From assembly GCA_020697255.1 (NCBI GenBank), contig JAJFBE010000003.1, forward strand, positions 206,203 to 270,202: DNA of 64,000 bases. Reading direction: 5' to 3'. Below, piece after piece: positions 28,418 to 36,657 of this stretch. Source of the stretch: Burkholderiales bacterium. GTDB lineage: Bacteria > Pseudomonadota > Gammaproteobacteria > Burkholderiales > UBA11063. A program made the translations under genes and the position numbers. The notes beneath the pieces are model-generated. The model saw nothing but the letters and a program-made list of their open reading frames with translations, had not been told where the DNA came from and did not search any database. The stretch's first letter is position 1. The number at the start of each line of letters is the position of its first letter.

Positions 28418-28879
28418 TTATTTTGAACTCATGTTTGTCATAAATTTACTGATTAAATCTTCTAAAACCATAGCTGAAGAGGTAATCTGTATATTTCCAC
28501 CATTTGCTAGATACTGTGTATCAGCGCCGGATTGTAATCCAATATATTGCTCACCCAGTAAACCGGTTGTTAGGATTTGGGCTGATGCATCGGTACTAAA
28601 TTTATAATCTTTGTCAATGTTCATTATCACCTGCGCTTGATAAGTTTTTGGATCTAACCTAATACCATTTACCCGACCAACTATAAATCCTGAAACTTTA
28701 ACCGGTGCATCAACTTTTAGGGATCCGATATTATTAAAGTTGGCATATAAGGTATAGGTCCCGGAACTATTTTTGCTAAAATCAGAAACCCCGGCCACGC
28801 GCAAAGATAAGAATGCAATACATATTATACCAATTAATACGAACACACCGACAAAAAAATCTAAAGACATACGTTTCAT
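28418..28879 (-). CDS. mlaD: MlaD MCE-domain protein
   Basis: MlaD forms a hexameric ring on the periplasmic face of the Mla ABC transporter. The 153-residue protein has one N-terminal membrane anchor (FVGVFVLIGIICIAFLSL) and one MCE domain with YANFNNIGSLKVDAPVKVSG, VGRVNGIRLD and LLGEQYIGLQSG. Size and order match the family. It lies between mlaE and mlaC. Confidence 0.94.
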   Translation of the reverse strand: MKRMSLDFFVGVFVLIGIICIAFLSLRVAGVSDFSKNSSGTYTLYANFNNIGSLKVDAPVKVSGFIVGRVNGIRLDPKTYQAQVIMNIDKDYKFSTDASAQILTTGLLGEQYIGLQSGADTQYLANGGNIQITSSAMVLEDLISKFMTNMSSK

Positions 28880-28902
28880 ATATTTTCCAATTCGTTATTT
28901 TT

Positions 28903-29685
28903 TTAAAACATTAATGCAGTTAAAATAAAGTCAAGAGCCAATACTACCAGTGCAGAGCTGACAACGGTGTTAGTAGTTGCCAAAGATACGCCTTCGGCTG
29001 TTGGTTTAGCAATAAAGCCCTGATAAACGGCAATTAGTGTAACGGCAATACCAAAGATAAAGCTTTTAATTAATCCATTAATTACATCTTCATGAAAATT
29101 TACACTATTTTGCATTTGTGACCAAAACGTTCCTTTATCTAAGCGCAGTAAAATAACGCCAACAAAATATCCACCCCAGATACCCGCTGTATTAAAGAGT
29201 AATGATAACACTGGTACAGCAATAACACCGCCGATAAATTTAGGGGCAACAATCCGCTTGATAGGATCTACTGCCATTACGCTCATAGCATCAATTTGTT
29301 CGGTTGCTTTCATAAGGCCAATTTCAGCAGTCATTCCAGATCCGGCACGGGAAGCAAATAAGATTGCGCTAAGTACTGGTCCCAATTCACGTAATAATGA
29401 TAGTGCAACAACTGACCCAAGCATACTGACCGAGCCAAAACGCTCTAAAGTATTGTAGCCTTGTAGTCCAAGCACCATACCAACGAACCATCCCGATACG
29501 GTAATAATTACAATTGAGCGAACTCCTGAGAAGTGAATTTCTTTTACTACCAATGAAAACTTTTTAAATGGATAACCAAGGCTTAAGAGTATTTGAAAGA
29601 ACAAATTGGTTATTCGGCCCAAGTGCAGGATAAAAGTAGTAAATGGGCTGCCTAAATGTGCAATGGCATTATATACTTTTTTCAA
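28903..29685 (-). CDS. mlaE: MlaE ABC transporter permease
   Basis: MlaE is the inner-membrane permease of the Mla lipid transporter. The 260-residue protein carries the family pattern of about five membrane helices, with VLGLQGYNTLERFG, LLRELGPVLSAILFASRAGS, AEIGLMKATEQIDAMSVMAV and the C-terminal GVSLATTNTVVSSALVVLAL. It overlaps mlaF by four bases. Confidence 0.95.
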   Translation of the reverse strand: MKKVYNAIAHLGSPFTTFILHLGRITNLFFQILLSLGYPFKKFSLVVKEIHFSGVRSIVIITVSGWFVGMVLGLQGYNTLERFGSVSMLGSVVALSLLRELGPVLSAILFASRAGSGMTAEIGLMKATEQIDAMSVMAVDPIKRIVAPKFIGGVIAVPVLSLLFNTAGIWGGYFVGVILLRLDKGTFWSQMQNSVNFHEDVINGLIKSFIFGIAVTLIAVYQGFIAKPTAEGVSLATTNTVVSSALVVLALDFILTALMF

Positions 29686-30503
29686 GATAATCCTCTCATT
29701 TGATTTGGTAAGCCCATATAGGAGGTATAATCTAAAGGGGTATTATATTCAAAGCTAAACGGTCCGTTTACTTTACCATCAACAAATTGCCTGACAATTG
29801 GGTTATCAGTTTTTTGCACTTCTTCAGGTGTGCCGGCGGCAACTACTTCACCATCAGCCATAAAGTAGATATAATCAACAATCTTTAGGGAAGCTTCAAT
29901 GTCGTGCGTTACTAAAATAGAAGTTTGGCCCAAAGCATCATTTAATTTTTTTATTAGCATTGCTGAGACATTAAGCGAAATCGGATCAAGCCCGGTAAAT
30001 GGCTCATCATAGAGCATGAGTTTTGGATCAAGTGCAATTGATCGGGCCAAAGCGATACGTCTTGCCATACCGCCGGATAGTTCCTGCGGCATCATATTTT
30101 GTGTGCCAAATAAGCCAACAGCTTCTAGTTTCATGGCTACTATTTTATCAATAATTGCTTCAGGTAAGTTGGTATGTTCTTTGAGGCTAAAAGCTACATT
30201 TTCATATACTGACATATCGGTGAATAAAGCGCCAAATTGAAATAACATGCCACAATTGCGGCGTAATTTCAGTATCTCACGATTATTTAAAGCCCCAACC
30301 TCCTGGCCAAATACCTTGACTGAACCTTTATTGGCTTTATATTGACCGGAGATTAAGCGTAGTAATGTGGTTTTACCACTACCGCTGCCACCCATAATTG
30401 CAGTAATTTTGCCTTGTGGTATACTAAGAGAGATGTTTTTTAAAATTGGCTTATCTTCATCATAACCAAAGGTGACATTTTTAATGCTAACAATATTTTC
30501 CAT
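29682..30503 (-). CDS. mlaF: MlaF ABC transporter ATP-binding protein
   Basis: MlaF energises the Mla phospholipid transporter. It shows Walker A in IMGGSGSGKTTLLRLISGQ, the signature LSGGMARRIALARSI (the GGMARR form typical of MlaF), and Walker B LMLYDEPFTGLDPI with the H-loop THD. The 273-residue length is usual. It is the first gene of the minus-strand operon mlaF-E-D-C-B-A and is divergent from ubiA. Confidence 0.95.
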   Translation of the reverse strand: MENIVSIKNVTFGYDEDKPILKNISLSIPQGKITAIMGGSGSGKTTLLRLISGQYKANKGSVKVFGQEVGALNNREILKLRRNCGMLFQFGALFTDMSVYENVAFSLKEHTNLPEAIIDKIVAMKLEAVGLFGTQNMMPQELSGGMARRIALARSIALDPKLMLYDEPFTGLDPISLNVSAMLIKKLNDALGQTSILVTHDIEASLKIVDYIYFMADGEVVAAGTPEEVQKTDNPIVRQFVDGKVNGPFSFEYNTPLDYTSYMGLPNQMRGLS

Positions 30504-30559
30504 AGAACATTATTATAACAAATATGTCACTTCTTCTGTTAAAATCTGGGCAGCCTATA

Positions 30560-30579
30560 ATCCCCGTGCAGGCGTGGAT
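30560..30579. repeat. degenerate dRS3-like repeat between mlaF and ubiA
   Basis: ATCCCC-N8-GTGGAT with spacer GTGCAGGC retains the 6-8-6 layout and part of the sequence of the repeat family. It sits in the divergent promoter region. Confidence 0.45.
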
Positions 30580-30602
30580 CCATGAGATAGAAGATAAACG
30601 AT

Positions 30603-31460
30603 ATGAAAAACCCCTACTTACGATTAATTCGCTTCGATAAACCAATTGGCACACTACTGCTACTATGGCCAACTTTATGGGCTCTAGTTATCGCTGGTAG
30701 CGGCCATCCTCCTCTATATGCAGTTATAGTGTTTGCTTTAGGGGTATTTCTAACCAGAAGTGCCGGCTGTGCTATAAATGATTATGCCGATGCTGAATTT
30801 GATAAGCATGTTGAACGGACTAAACACCGCCCGGTAACTAGTGGTGAGATAACTAAAAAGCAAGCACTCTATATGTTTATAGGATTGAGTCTCATTGCGT
30901 TTTTTATGGCTTATACAACATTAAAAGTTACCACTTTATTATTAAGTATCCCGGCATTATTAATATTTGTCAGTTATCCATTTACCAAGCGTTTTTTTGC
31001 AATTCCGCAGGCTTATCTGGGAATAGCTTATAGCTTTGGTATATTAATGGCTTTTGTAGAGGTGAAGGGTACTTTAACGGTTACTGCCTGGATTTTATTT
31101 GTAGCAAATTTTTTCTGGGTTATTGGTTATGATACTATTTATGCCATGGTGGATATAGAAGATGATTTAAAACTCGGGGTAAAAACGTCGGCAATAACTT
31201 TTGGGGATTATGTAGTTCCTGTAATATCTTGTTGCTATATGGCTTTTGCAATTTTATTGGCTTATGTTGCACATTTGCTACATTTTGGAATTTTATTCTG
31301 GATATTTTGGTTATATGCAGTATTAATATTAGCGCATCAGGTAAGATCAGCCCGCAAAAAAGTCAAACTCTTTCAAATGTTCCTACTAAATAATAGAGTA
31401 GGGTATATCCTGTTTATTGCTATCCTATTAGGTTATTTATCACAGCTGCATCTTATATAA
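30603..31460 (+). CDS. ubiA: 4-hydroxybenzoate polyprenyltransferase UbiA
   Basis: UbiA prenylates 4-hydroxybenzoate in ubiquinone synthesis, in the inner membrane. The 285-residue protein has many membrane helices and both Asp-rich motifs: NDYADAEFDKHVERTKHRPV (NDxxDxxxD, near residue 60) and YDTIYAMVDIEDDLKLGVKT (near 180). The N-terminal RLIRFDKPIGTLLLLWPTLW is characteristic of UbiA rather than of other prenyltransferases of the superfamily. It stands alone, divergent from the Mla operon. Confidence 0.95.
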   Translation: MKNPYLRLIRFDKPIGTLLLLWPTLWALVIAGSGHPPLYAVIVFALGVFLTRSAGCAINDYADAEFDKHVERTKHRPVTSGEITKKQALYMFIGLSLIAFFMAYTTLKVTTLLLSIPALLIFVSYPFTKRFFAIPQAYLGIAYSFGILMAFVEVKGTLTVTAWILFVANFFWVIGYDTIYAMVDIEDDLKLGVKTSAITFGDYVVPVISCCYMAFAILLAYVAHLLHFGILFWIFWLYAVLILAHQVRSARKKVKLFQMFLLNNRVGYILFIAILLGYLSQLHLI

Positions 31461-31482
31461 TTTAATTAATTCCATAAAATAT

Positions 31483-31512
31483 TTGACAATTGCTATTTCC
31501 TCCTGATATAAT
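31483..31512 (+). promoter_or_regulatory. near-consensus sigma-70 promoter of the ABC-GntR operon
   Basis: Perfect TTGACA (31483-31488) and perfect TATAAT (31507-31512) are separated by 18 bases, about 50 bases before the first gene. It is the best promoter in the window. Confidence 0.8.
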
Positions 31513-31517
31513 CACTA

Positions 31518-31539
31518 GTGTATTAGTGCATTAATACAC
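31518..31539. promoter_or_regulatory. palindromic operator overlapping the transcription start
   Basis: Eight-base arms GTGTATTA and TAATACAC surround GTGCAT, whose inner TGCA is itself palindromic. It begins six bases after the -10 box, where a bound repressor would block initiation. The GntR/YtrA-type regulator encoded in the same operon is the obvious candidate ligand. Confidence 0.7.
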
Positions 31540-31560
31540 CAAATGAAAGGAGCGAATTAC

Positions 31561-32400
31561 GTGATAACCCTACAAAATATACAATTTACATATAGGGACT
31601 ACCCCTTGTTTGATAGTTTAAATTTAACAATCAAGCCAGGCTCAATATATGGTTTATTAGGAAAAAATGGTGCGGGTAAAACCACCTTGTTAAATTTAAT
31701 TAATGGAACTATTTTTCCACAAAGAGGAATAGCAAAAGTATTTGGGCATGATACAGTAACTCGTGACAAGCTAATGTTACAAGACATATTTTTTCTATGC
31801 GAAGATAACATTGATTATTCTATCAGCGCAAATGAATATCTTAAAATATATGGCGCTTTTTATCCACGATTTAATCCTGACAAATTTTATGCTATTGCTA
31901 ATGAATGGCATATCCGCTTTCAAGATAAAATAAATAATTTTTCTCACGGGGAACGTAAAAAATTTTTAATTGCTTTTGCTATTGCAACTAAGTGCCGGCT
32001 GATTCTATTAGATGAACCAACCAATGGGCTGGATATTCCGGCTAAAAGTACTTTTCGTAGCCAAATCGCAGGTGCAATAAGCGATGAAACCAGTATGATC
32101 ATTTCAAGCCATCAAGTACGTGATTTGGAAGGATTGATTGATCCGATTATTATTTTAGATAATGGCAAAATTATATTAAATGAAACAATAGAGCGTATTG
32201 AAGAACAGTTATCTTTTGGGCTTAGCCAAACTACGCCAACAGATGAAGATTTATTATATTCTATGCCAGTTCCGGCCGGTTTTGCTTATGTTAAAAAGCG
32301 TCATCCAGATGCAGATTATGGCGCCCGAGTTGACTTGGAGTTATTATTTAATGCAGTAACTAATAACCCAGGCGTAATTAACCAATTATTTGGAGTTTAA
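31561..32400 (+). CDS. ABC transporter ATP-binding protein
   Basis: This ABC ATPase of the drug/antimicrobial-type exporter class has Walker A GLLGKNGAGKTTLLNLINGT, a degenerate signature FSHGERKKFLIAFAIA, Walker B LILLDEPTNGLD and an SSHQV H-loop. GTG 31561 is chosen as start because GGAG lies nine bases upstream; the ATG at 31543 overlaps that site. The partner permease begins two bases after the stop. With a YtrA-type regulator in the same operon, the transporter may respond to a cell-envelope stress or an antibiotic; the substrate is unknown. Confidence 0.85.
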   Translation: MITLQNIQFTYRDYPLFDSLNLTIKPGSIYGLLGKNGAGKTTLLNLINGTIFPQRGIAKVFGHDTVTRDKLMLQDIFFLCEDNIDYSISANEYLKIYGAFYPRFNPDKFYAIANEWHIRFQDKINNFSHGERKKFLIAFAIATKCRLILLDEPTNGLDIPAKSTFRSQIAGAISDETSMIISSHQVRDLEGLIDPIIILDNGKIILNETIERIEEQLSFGLSQTTPTDEDLLYSMPVPAGFAYVKKRHPDADYGARVDLELLFNAVTNNPGVINQLFGV

Positions 32401-32402
32401 AA

Positions 32403-33155
32403 ATGAGTATTCATACAATATACATATTAATTAAGCGAGAACTGTATGAAAGACGGCAAAATTTAATTTGGTTAAGTATATTTTGTACGTTAACCTTATT
32501 CTTTGTATGTCAACGGCGGTTATATACAGCTGATATGAATAATGCTAACGGTTTCATTCAGTTCTTGTTTGTTGTAATTGGGACTTATTTCTCAGGTGCG
32601 GCATTTTGGGAGTTTGGAACGGTTGCCAAAATGCGAAGTTTCTTGTTAATCCCAGCCGAAAGTCTTGAAAAAGCTCTGGCAAAAATTGTATTTTATATTT
32701 TTGGTTGGTGGGTATTATTTGTAATTACATGGATTATTGCAAGCGTTATAGCCGCAATTGCATTTGGCATACTTTCCGGAAATTCATTTACGTTTGCAAA
32801 CATGTTTAGCCTTCTTGCCAGTATCTTTTCAAGTATATTGCCAAATGTTGCCGGAGTATTTTTTCTGCAAAGCTTGAGCATATTTGCCAGCTGCTACTTT
32901 AAAAAATCTGCCTTAACTAAATTAACAGTTTCAATACTATTAATTGTTCTTGTAGCTGCAGCTTTATTTATGATTGAAGTCTCAATATTGGTTAACCACG
33001 TTGGCCCTGCAATGGCTGTAGCGAAGCTGGCACGGTCAAAGGATTTTACCTTTTTTTATAAAATGCGTGAAGTTGCAGGCATACTATATTTTATTATCGG
33101 AATAATAATGTGCGGCATTAGTTATTTGCGATTAAGAGAAACCGAGGCGCGTTAA
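32403..33155 (+). CDS. ABC transporter permease
   Basis: A 250-residue membrane protein with about six hydrophobic segments, including LIWLSIFCTLTLFFVC, WWVLFVITWIIASVIAAIAF and a last helix IAGILYFIIGIIMCGISYL (approximate). No particular family motif was recognised, but it lies between the ATPase gene and the GntR gene with gaps of two and zero bases, as permeases of YtrA-regulated ABC transporters do. GGAG precedes the ATG. Confidence 0.78.
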   Translation: MSIHTIYILIKRELYERRQNLIWLSIFCTLTLFFVCQRRLYTADMNNANGFIQFLFVVIGTYFSGAAFWEFGTVAKMRSFLLIPAESLEKALAKIVFYIFGWWVLFVITWIIASVIAAIAFGILSGNSFTFANMFSLLASIFSSILPNVAGVFFLQSLSIFASCYFKKSALTKLTVSILLIVLVAAALFMIEVSILVNHVGPAMAVAKLARSKDFTFFYKMREVAGILYFIIGIIMCGISYLRLRETEAR

Positions 33156-33521
33156 ATGGATTTTAATACCCAGAAGCCTATATTTTTACAAATATACGAT
33201 TTGGTTTTAGAACAAATTTTGAATAATCAACTAACCGAAGGTACGCGTATTGCCTCGGTTCGCGAAATGGCGGCTAATATGCAGGTTAATCCTAATACGG
33301 TGCAGCGAGCTTATACCGAATTACAGGCTAAGGGTATTTTAACCCAGCAACGTGGGATAGGCTATTTTATTGGAGCCAAAGCAAAAGCTACGGCCCTGGC
33401 TATTCGTCGCGATGAATTTATGCGTATTCAGCTACCACTAATAGTACGCCAGATGAAAACCCTCGGAATAACCTGGGAAGAGTTGCAAAATGTAATTCCC
33501 GTGCAGACGGGAATCCATTAG
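33156..33521 (+). CDS. GntR-family (YtrA subfamily) transcriptional regulator
   Basis: The 121-residue protein has an N-terminal winged helix typical of GntR: PIFLQIYDLVLEQI, GTRIASVREMAANMQVNPNT (recognition region) and AKGILTQQRGIGYFI. There is only a short helical C-terminal tail and no large effector domain, as in the YtrA subfamily that autorepresses ABC transporter operons. The last residues (NVIPVQTGIH) are encoded by a dRS3-like repeat that supplies the stop codon, so the native C-terminus has been replaced or extended. It starts directly after the permease stop. The palindrome at 31518 is its likely operator. Confidence 0.88.
   Translation: MDFNTQKPIFLQIYDLVLEQILNNQLTEGTRIASVREMAANMQVNPNTVQRAYTELQAKGILTQQRGIGYFIGAKAKATALAIRRDEFMRIQLPLIVRQMKTLGITWEELQNVIPVQTGIH
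33495..33514. repeat. dRS3-like repeat inside the end of the GntR gene
   Basis: An exact ATTCCC-N8-GGGAAT match with spacer GTGCAGAC. It encodes the IPVQTGI residues at the regulator's C-terminus. Confidence 0.75.
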
Positions 33522-33556
33522 AATTTATAACGAAAATTATTTAAAAGGAATACAAA

Positions 33557-34258
33557 ATGCAAAAATATACAAATAAAATACTACTTACTGTAATTTGTCT
33601 AATAGTATTAGGCATATTAAGTATACCCGTAATAACCTGGTTATCAGGGGGAGCTGTATTTGGGGTTAAAACAAACAATAATACACAGACAAACACGGGA
33701 GCTTTAAACTATAAAGGATATACTGCTATTGAGATTAGCGGTGCATGGCAGGTGCAAGTTGTACGTGGTAATTATGCTATTGAGATGGATAATGGGCAAA
33801 ATGCGGTGTCTGTAGAGTTAGAGGGCGAGGTGTTAAAATTAGGTAGGACAGATTTTTCCAATAATCCGGGAACTGGGAAAATAACTGTTCACTTGCCGGT
33901 TTTAACCCGTATTAGTATATCCGGTGCAAGTAGTGTAACTGCTTCCAATTTTGCAGGGCATGATTTAGCTTCGTTAAAGTTAGATTTATCAGGCGCAAGC
34001 AAATTGGTGGTGGGCAACTCCAGTTATAAAGAAGTGCATATTAGTATGTCAGGGTCATCAAGCGTTAAATTTAATGATTCAAAATTACAAAATGTAGACC
34101 TTGACACCAGCGGTATGTCCAAACTTGAATTAAATAGCTTTACCAATGGTAAATTAAGTGGTAACGTAGCCGGGGTTACCGAAATCAAATATAGCGGAAC
34201 TCTTATAAAGAACACAGTTGAATCATCAGGCGTAGTTAATGTTTATAATATCAGGTAG
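33557..34258 (+). CDS. DUF2807 (GIN domain) envelope protein
   Basis: This 233-residue protein has one N-terminal membrane segment (LLTVICLIVLGILSIPVITW) and a beta-helical DUF2807 / GIN domain: YKGYTAIEISGAWQVQVVRG, then repeated SGAS/SGSS turns (ISISGASSVTASNF, LDLSGASKLVVG, ISMSGSSSVKF) and a final ESSGVVNVYNI. Such proteins are exported but have no established biochemical role. AAGGA lies before the ATG. It follows the GntR gene by 35 bases and may be the envelope partner of the ABC system. Confidence 0.82.
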   Translation: MQKYTNKILLTVICLIVLGILSIPVITWLSGGAVFGVKTNNNTQTNTGALNYKGYTAIEISGAWQVQVVRGNYAIEMDNGQNAVSVELEGEVLKLGRTDFSNNPGTGKITVHLPVLTRISISGASSVTASNFAGHDLASLKLDLSGASKLVVGNSSYKEVHISMSGSSSVKFNDSKLQNVDLDTSGMSKLELNSFTNGKLSGNVAGVTEIKYSGTLIKNTVESSGVVNVYNIR

Positions 34259-34273
34259 ATTATATGATTAAAC

Positions 34274-34438
34274 ATGGCAAACGAACTGATTTTATATACC
34301 GATGCTATCTATAGAGTAGCCAAAGAAACTGGATTAAATAAGGAGCATTTTCCACAATTTTTGCAAAACGGCATTTTTGAAATATCATACCCGCGTAAGC
34401 GGTTATCCACCTTACTAATTTCAGATACCTTATTTTAG
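34274..34438 (+). CDS. short hypothetical ORF, possibly a gene remnant
   Basis: It encodes 54 residues beginning MANELILYTDAIYRVAKETG. There is no ribosome binding site. The middle is encoded by a degenerate dRS3-like repeat, so the reading frame after about residue 38 is probably not native. It could be the 5' remnant of a gene truncated by the repeat, or a chance ORF. Confidence 0.25.
   Translation: MANELILYTDAIYRVAKETGLNKEHFPQFLQNGIFEISYPRKRLSTLLISDTLF
34387..34406. repeat. degenerate dRS3-like repeat
   Basis: ATACCC-N8-GGTTAT with spacer GCGTAAGC, identical to the spacer of the copy at 8140. Two arm positions have changed. Confidence 0.5.
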
Positions 34439-34692
34439 GCGCTTTCTTGTAGAATAAAGTTTTCCAATAATTTTATATAATGTTCTGCAGCTTTTTCTTG
34501 TGCCTCAGCAACTGAATTATAAAATTGTGGAAAACCTGGTGCATACTCAAAGTATTGATCAAGCAGTGCAAATTCAACTTTTTTATTTTTACGAACAATT
34601 ATTGAATAGCGCCACTTAAGATCTTCTGGTGCTGCATAAAAGCCATTAATATCCTGGTGTTTGTGCCATTCAAGCGGTTTAATTTGATACAT
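34435..34692 (-). CDS. small hypothetical protein
   Basis: This 85-residue protein starts at ATG 34692 behind AAAGGG; a TTG nine codons upstream is less likely. Sequence features are MYQIKPLEWHKHQDI, WRYSIIVRKNKKVEFAL and a helical C-terminus EAQEKAAEHYIKLLE. The first part resembles the short beta-rich domain of phage-type and plasmid-type hypothetical proteins, but I cannot name a family. No signal peptide. It points away from the inverted-repeat region at 34725. Confidence 0.55.
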   Translation of the reverse strand: MYQIKPLEWHKHQDINGFYAAPEDLKWRYSIIVRKNKKVEFALLDQYFEYAPGFPQFYNSVAEAQEKAAEHYIKLLENFILQESA

Positions 34693-35322
34693 TGCCAACC
34701 CTTTCCTTAAATCATGCAATCATTTTCGTGAAGGCTTTTTAACCACTACTAGAATGGCATTCGCTAGAGTACTTAAGCAAATACTCTATTTGAATAATAA
34801 GCCTTCACGAACATAATTGCTCATAGAAAGGTAGTTGCGCAGTAGCTATTTGACCATATCCAAAAGAAGAATGTAATTCCTAATTTTGGAGGCAAAATAT
34901 ACTATTAAATTAAGCTATTGAGATATATCTGGAGGCAAACATGCTTGAACAAAATCACCAAAATTTTATGATTTTTATCCAATACGCTTTTCAAGACTCG
35001 TAATTTGAGCCATTGCCTCCAGATGGTAAACTGGCTAATCAAAACCACTAATAATTAATGTTTTTAACAGGCCCGCTTCTAAAACAAGCAAAACAAAATC
35101 ACTTATTTTTAAATGAGTTTATCTACACTTGCTAAGTCAATATTTAATCATACTAGAAGAAATGTTAGAATTCCAAATTAGCACGCTTTTTTAGTGCGCT
35201 ATATTAATATGTGAATTTAATACATGAATATGCAAGATATTTATTGGAAATTTACGCGGGCTTAGGAATAATGTGCTACACTTACAGTATAGATAATTCA
35301 CCGTTAATTTTTGGGAGAGAGA
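34693..35322. other. 630-base non-coding region upstream of the accessory cluster
   Basis: Besides the nested repeat at 34725-34811 it holds a 12-base perfect inverted repeat (ATCTGGAGGCAA at 34927-34938 and its complement at 35013-35024). A nearby third GGAGGCAAA lies at about 34886. The rest is very AT-rich with no credible gene. A TATAGA at about 35289 could be a -10 box for the 35323 gene. Confidence 0.5.
34725..34811. repeat. nested inverted repeats (87 bases)
   Basis: Perfect 13-base outer arms (TTCGTGAAGGCTT at 34725-34737 and its complement at 34799-34811) enclose a second stem, TAGAGTA/TACTCTA (34765-34771 and 34782-34788). No ORF lies inside. It could be a structured RNA, a small non-autonomous element or a strong cruciform. 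Confidence 0.6.
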
Positions 35323-36630
35323 ATGACGCATAATCTAAAAATATTGACTTGGAAACAAGTCAGAAAAGATATCAAATCTGTTGATGCACAGCTGGCTTCA
35401 ATTATTGATGCACTAAACCCGACGGATGAATACAAAATTTATAAACTTGACTACCCGTGGGGACAACATTTACTTAAGGAGGGAGTGTTATATCTTCCAA
35501 ACAAAGACAATAAGTGGGTAAGATTAGACGACACCTCTATTGATAAAAAGGTGGCAGAAGATTTATCATACAATATATCTATGCCACTTGGAGTAGTATT
35601 AAAAAATTCAATTGAACTATATATGGAGGCACTTGGTCGCGTTATTCCTTTTGTGTATATGCCACAAAGTACAATATTTGGCTTATGGGTTGGTTTAGAT
35701 AAGTTTGCTGCTAATTATACTGGTAAAACTTCTAACATAGTTGCTGGTGCTAGATCCGCTATGTTATTACCTAAGATAAGCGATGCAATCGGATTTAAAA
35801 AATTAAAAAAAGCCTTTGGACTACAATGTAAAATGCCAGAAACCTTAACTGATCAGTGGCCTGTATTTGCGGAACTTGCCAGGCACCAAGCGTTTCCAGA
35901 AGAGTGGACTGCTACGGTTATTTATTTTGGTAAAAAATGGCTCGAATTAAAAAAAGATATTGAATGGAAAATGTTTAGATATTATTTACTTGAAACTGCT
36001 TGGGCAAAAACTAACTATTTAAGAAATCAAATTGTTTCGGATTTGGCTTTTTCATGTGCTTTAGAAGAGAAAAATCTAAAACCAAATCCCTATGTTACAG
36101 ATACTATAAAACATTTAACAACCATATGGCAAGATGGATACCCGGCATATGAGGTTGCCACTACTAATTTAGTTCTTCCATTAAAATCGCTTCAGGATAT
36201 TTTTGTTGATATATATGGGCTAAAATATCAACCGACATTCCTTGTTCCAGGATATTTAAATTCCAGTTCTGCAAAATCCCTATACTATTCTCTTGAGGTT
36301 CCCACCCTTATGTCTTTTTCCCCAAAATCAAAAAAGAATATAAATAAATTAGAGGACTTAAGAGAGATAAAACACATTGTCCAAAGGATAACAGATTATT
36401 TGCAAGAGGATAAATTAGGTCTAAAGTATACACCATTATTCAAACTTATTGATGGAAATACCTTTGAGTACTACCATACAGATGATGATGAGTATCACGA
36501 AATTAGCAAAACCTCTTTACTACAAAAAATTGATCAAAACATTGTTCAAGAGTGCAAAAAATATGATAAACCATTTTGTGATACTAGTCCATTTTTAAGA
36601 GGTTGTATTCGTATTTCAATAAAAAAATAA
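35323..36630 (+). CDS. unrecognised 435-residue protein beside the YcaO-TfuA cluster
   Basis: I do not recognise this protein. ATG 35323 is preceded by GGGAGAGAGA, which suits a ribosome binding site, so I reject the TTG at 35311 that overlaps it. There is no signal peptide and no clear membrane helix. It is a mixed alpha/beta protein with many aromatic residues, for example YMPQSTIFGLWVGLDKF, WTATVIYFGKKWLELKK and YRYYLLETAW-like helices, and an acidic stretch (HTDDDEYHE) near the C-terminus. It precedes the POT transporter gene by 27 bases on the same strand, so the two are probably co-transcribed and converge on the YcaO operon. Possible roles are maturation, immunity or regulation, all speculative. 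Confidence 0.65.
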   Translation: MTHNLKILTWKQVRKDIKSVDAQLASIIDALNPTDEYKIYKLDYPWGQHLLKEGVLYLPNKDNKWVRLDDTSIDKKVAEDLSYNISMPLGVVLKNSIELYMEALGRVIPFVYMPQSTIFGLWVGLDKFAANYTGKTSNIVAGARSAMLLPKISDAIGFKKLKKAFGLQCKMPETLTDQWPVFAELARHQAFPEEWTATVIYFGKKWLELKKDIEWKMFRYYLLETAWAKTNYLRNQIVSDLAFSCALEEKNLKPNPYVTDTIKHLTTIWQDGYPAYEVATTNLVLPLKSLQDIFVDIYGLKYQPTFLVPGYLNSSSAKSLYYSLEVPTLMSFSPKSKKNINKLEDLREIKHIVQRITDYLQEDKLGLKYTPLFKLIDGNTFEYYHTDDDEYHEISKTSLLQKIDQNIVQECKKYDKPFCDTSPFLRGCIRISIKK

Positions 36631-36657
36631 GTTTAATATTTAGTAGCTAAGAACAAT

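Noticed and set aside
28164..28607. 147-codon plus-strand ORF
   Set aside because: Antisense to mlaC and mlaD, both clearly coding with intact operon structure.
34941..35003. 20-codon ORF behind a GGAGG sequence
   Set aside because: The GGAGG belongs to an inverted repeat, and the peptide has no partner gene; kept only as part of the repeat description.
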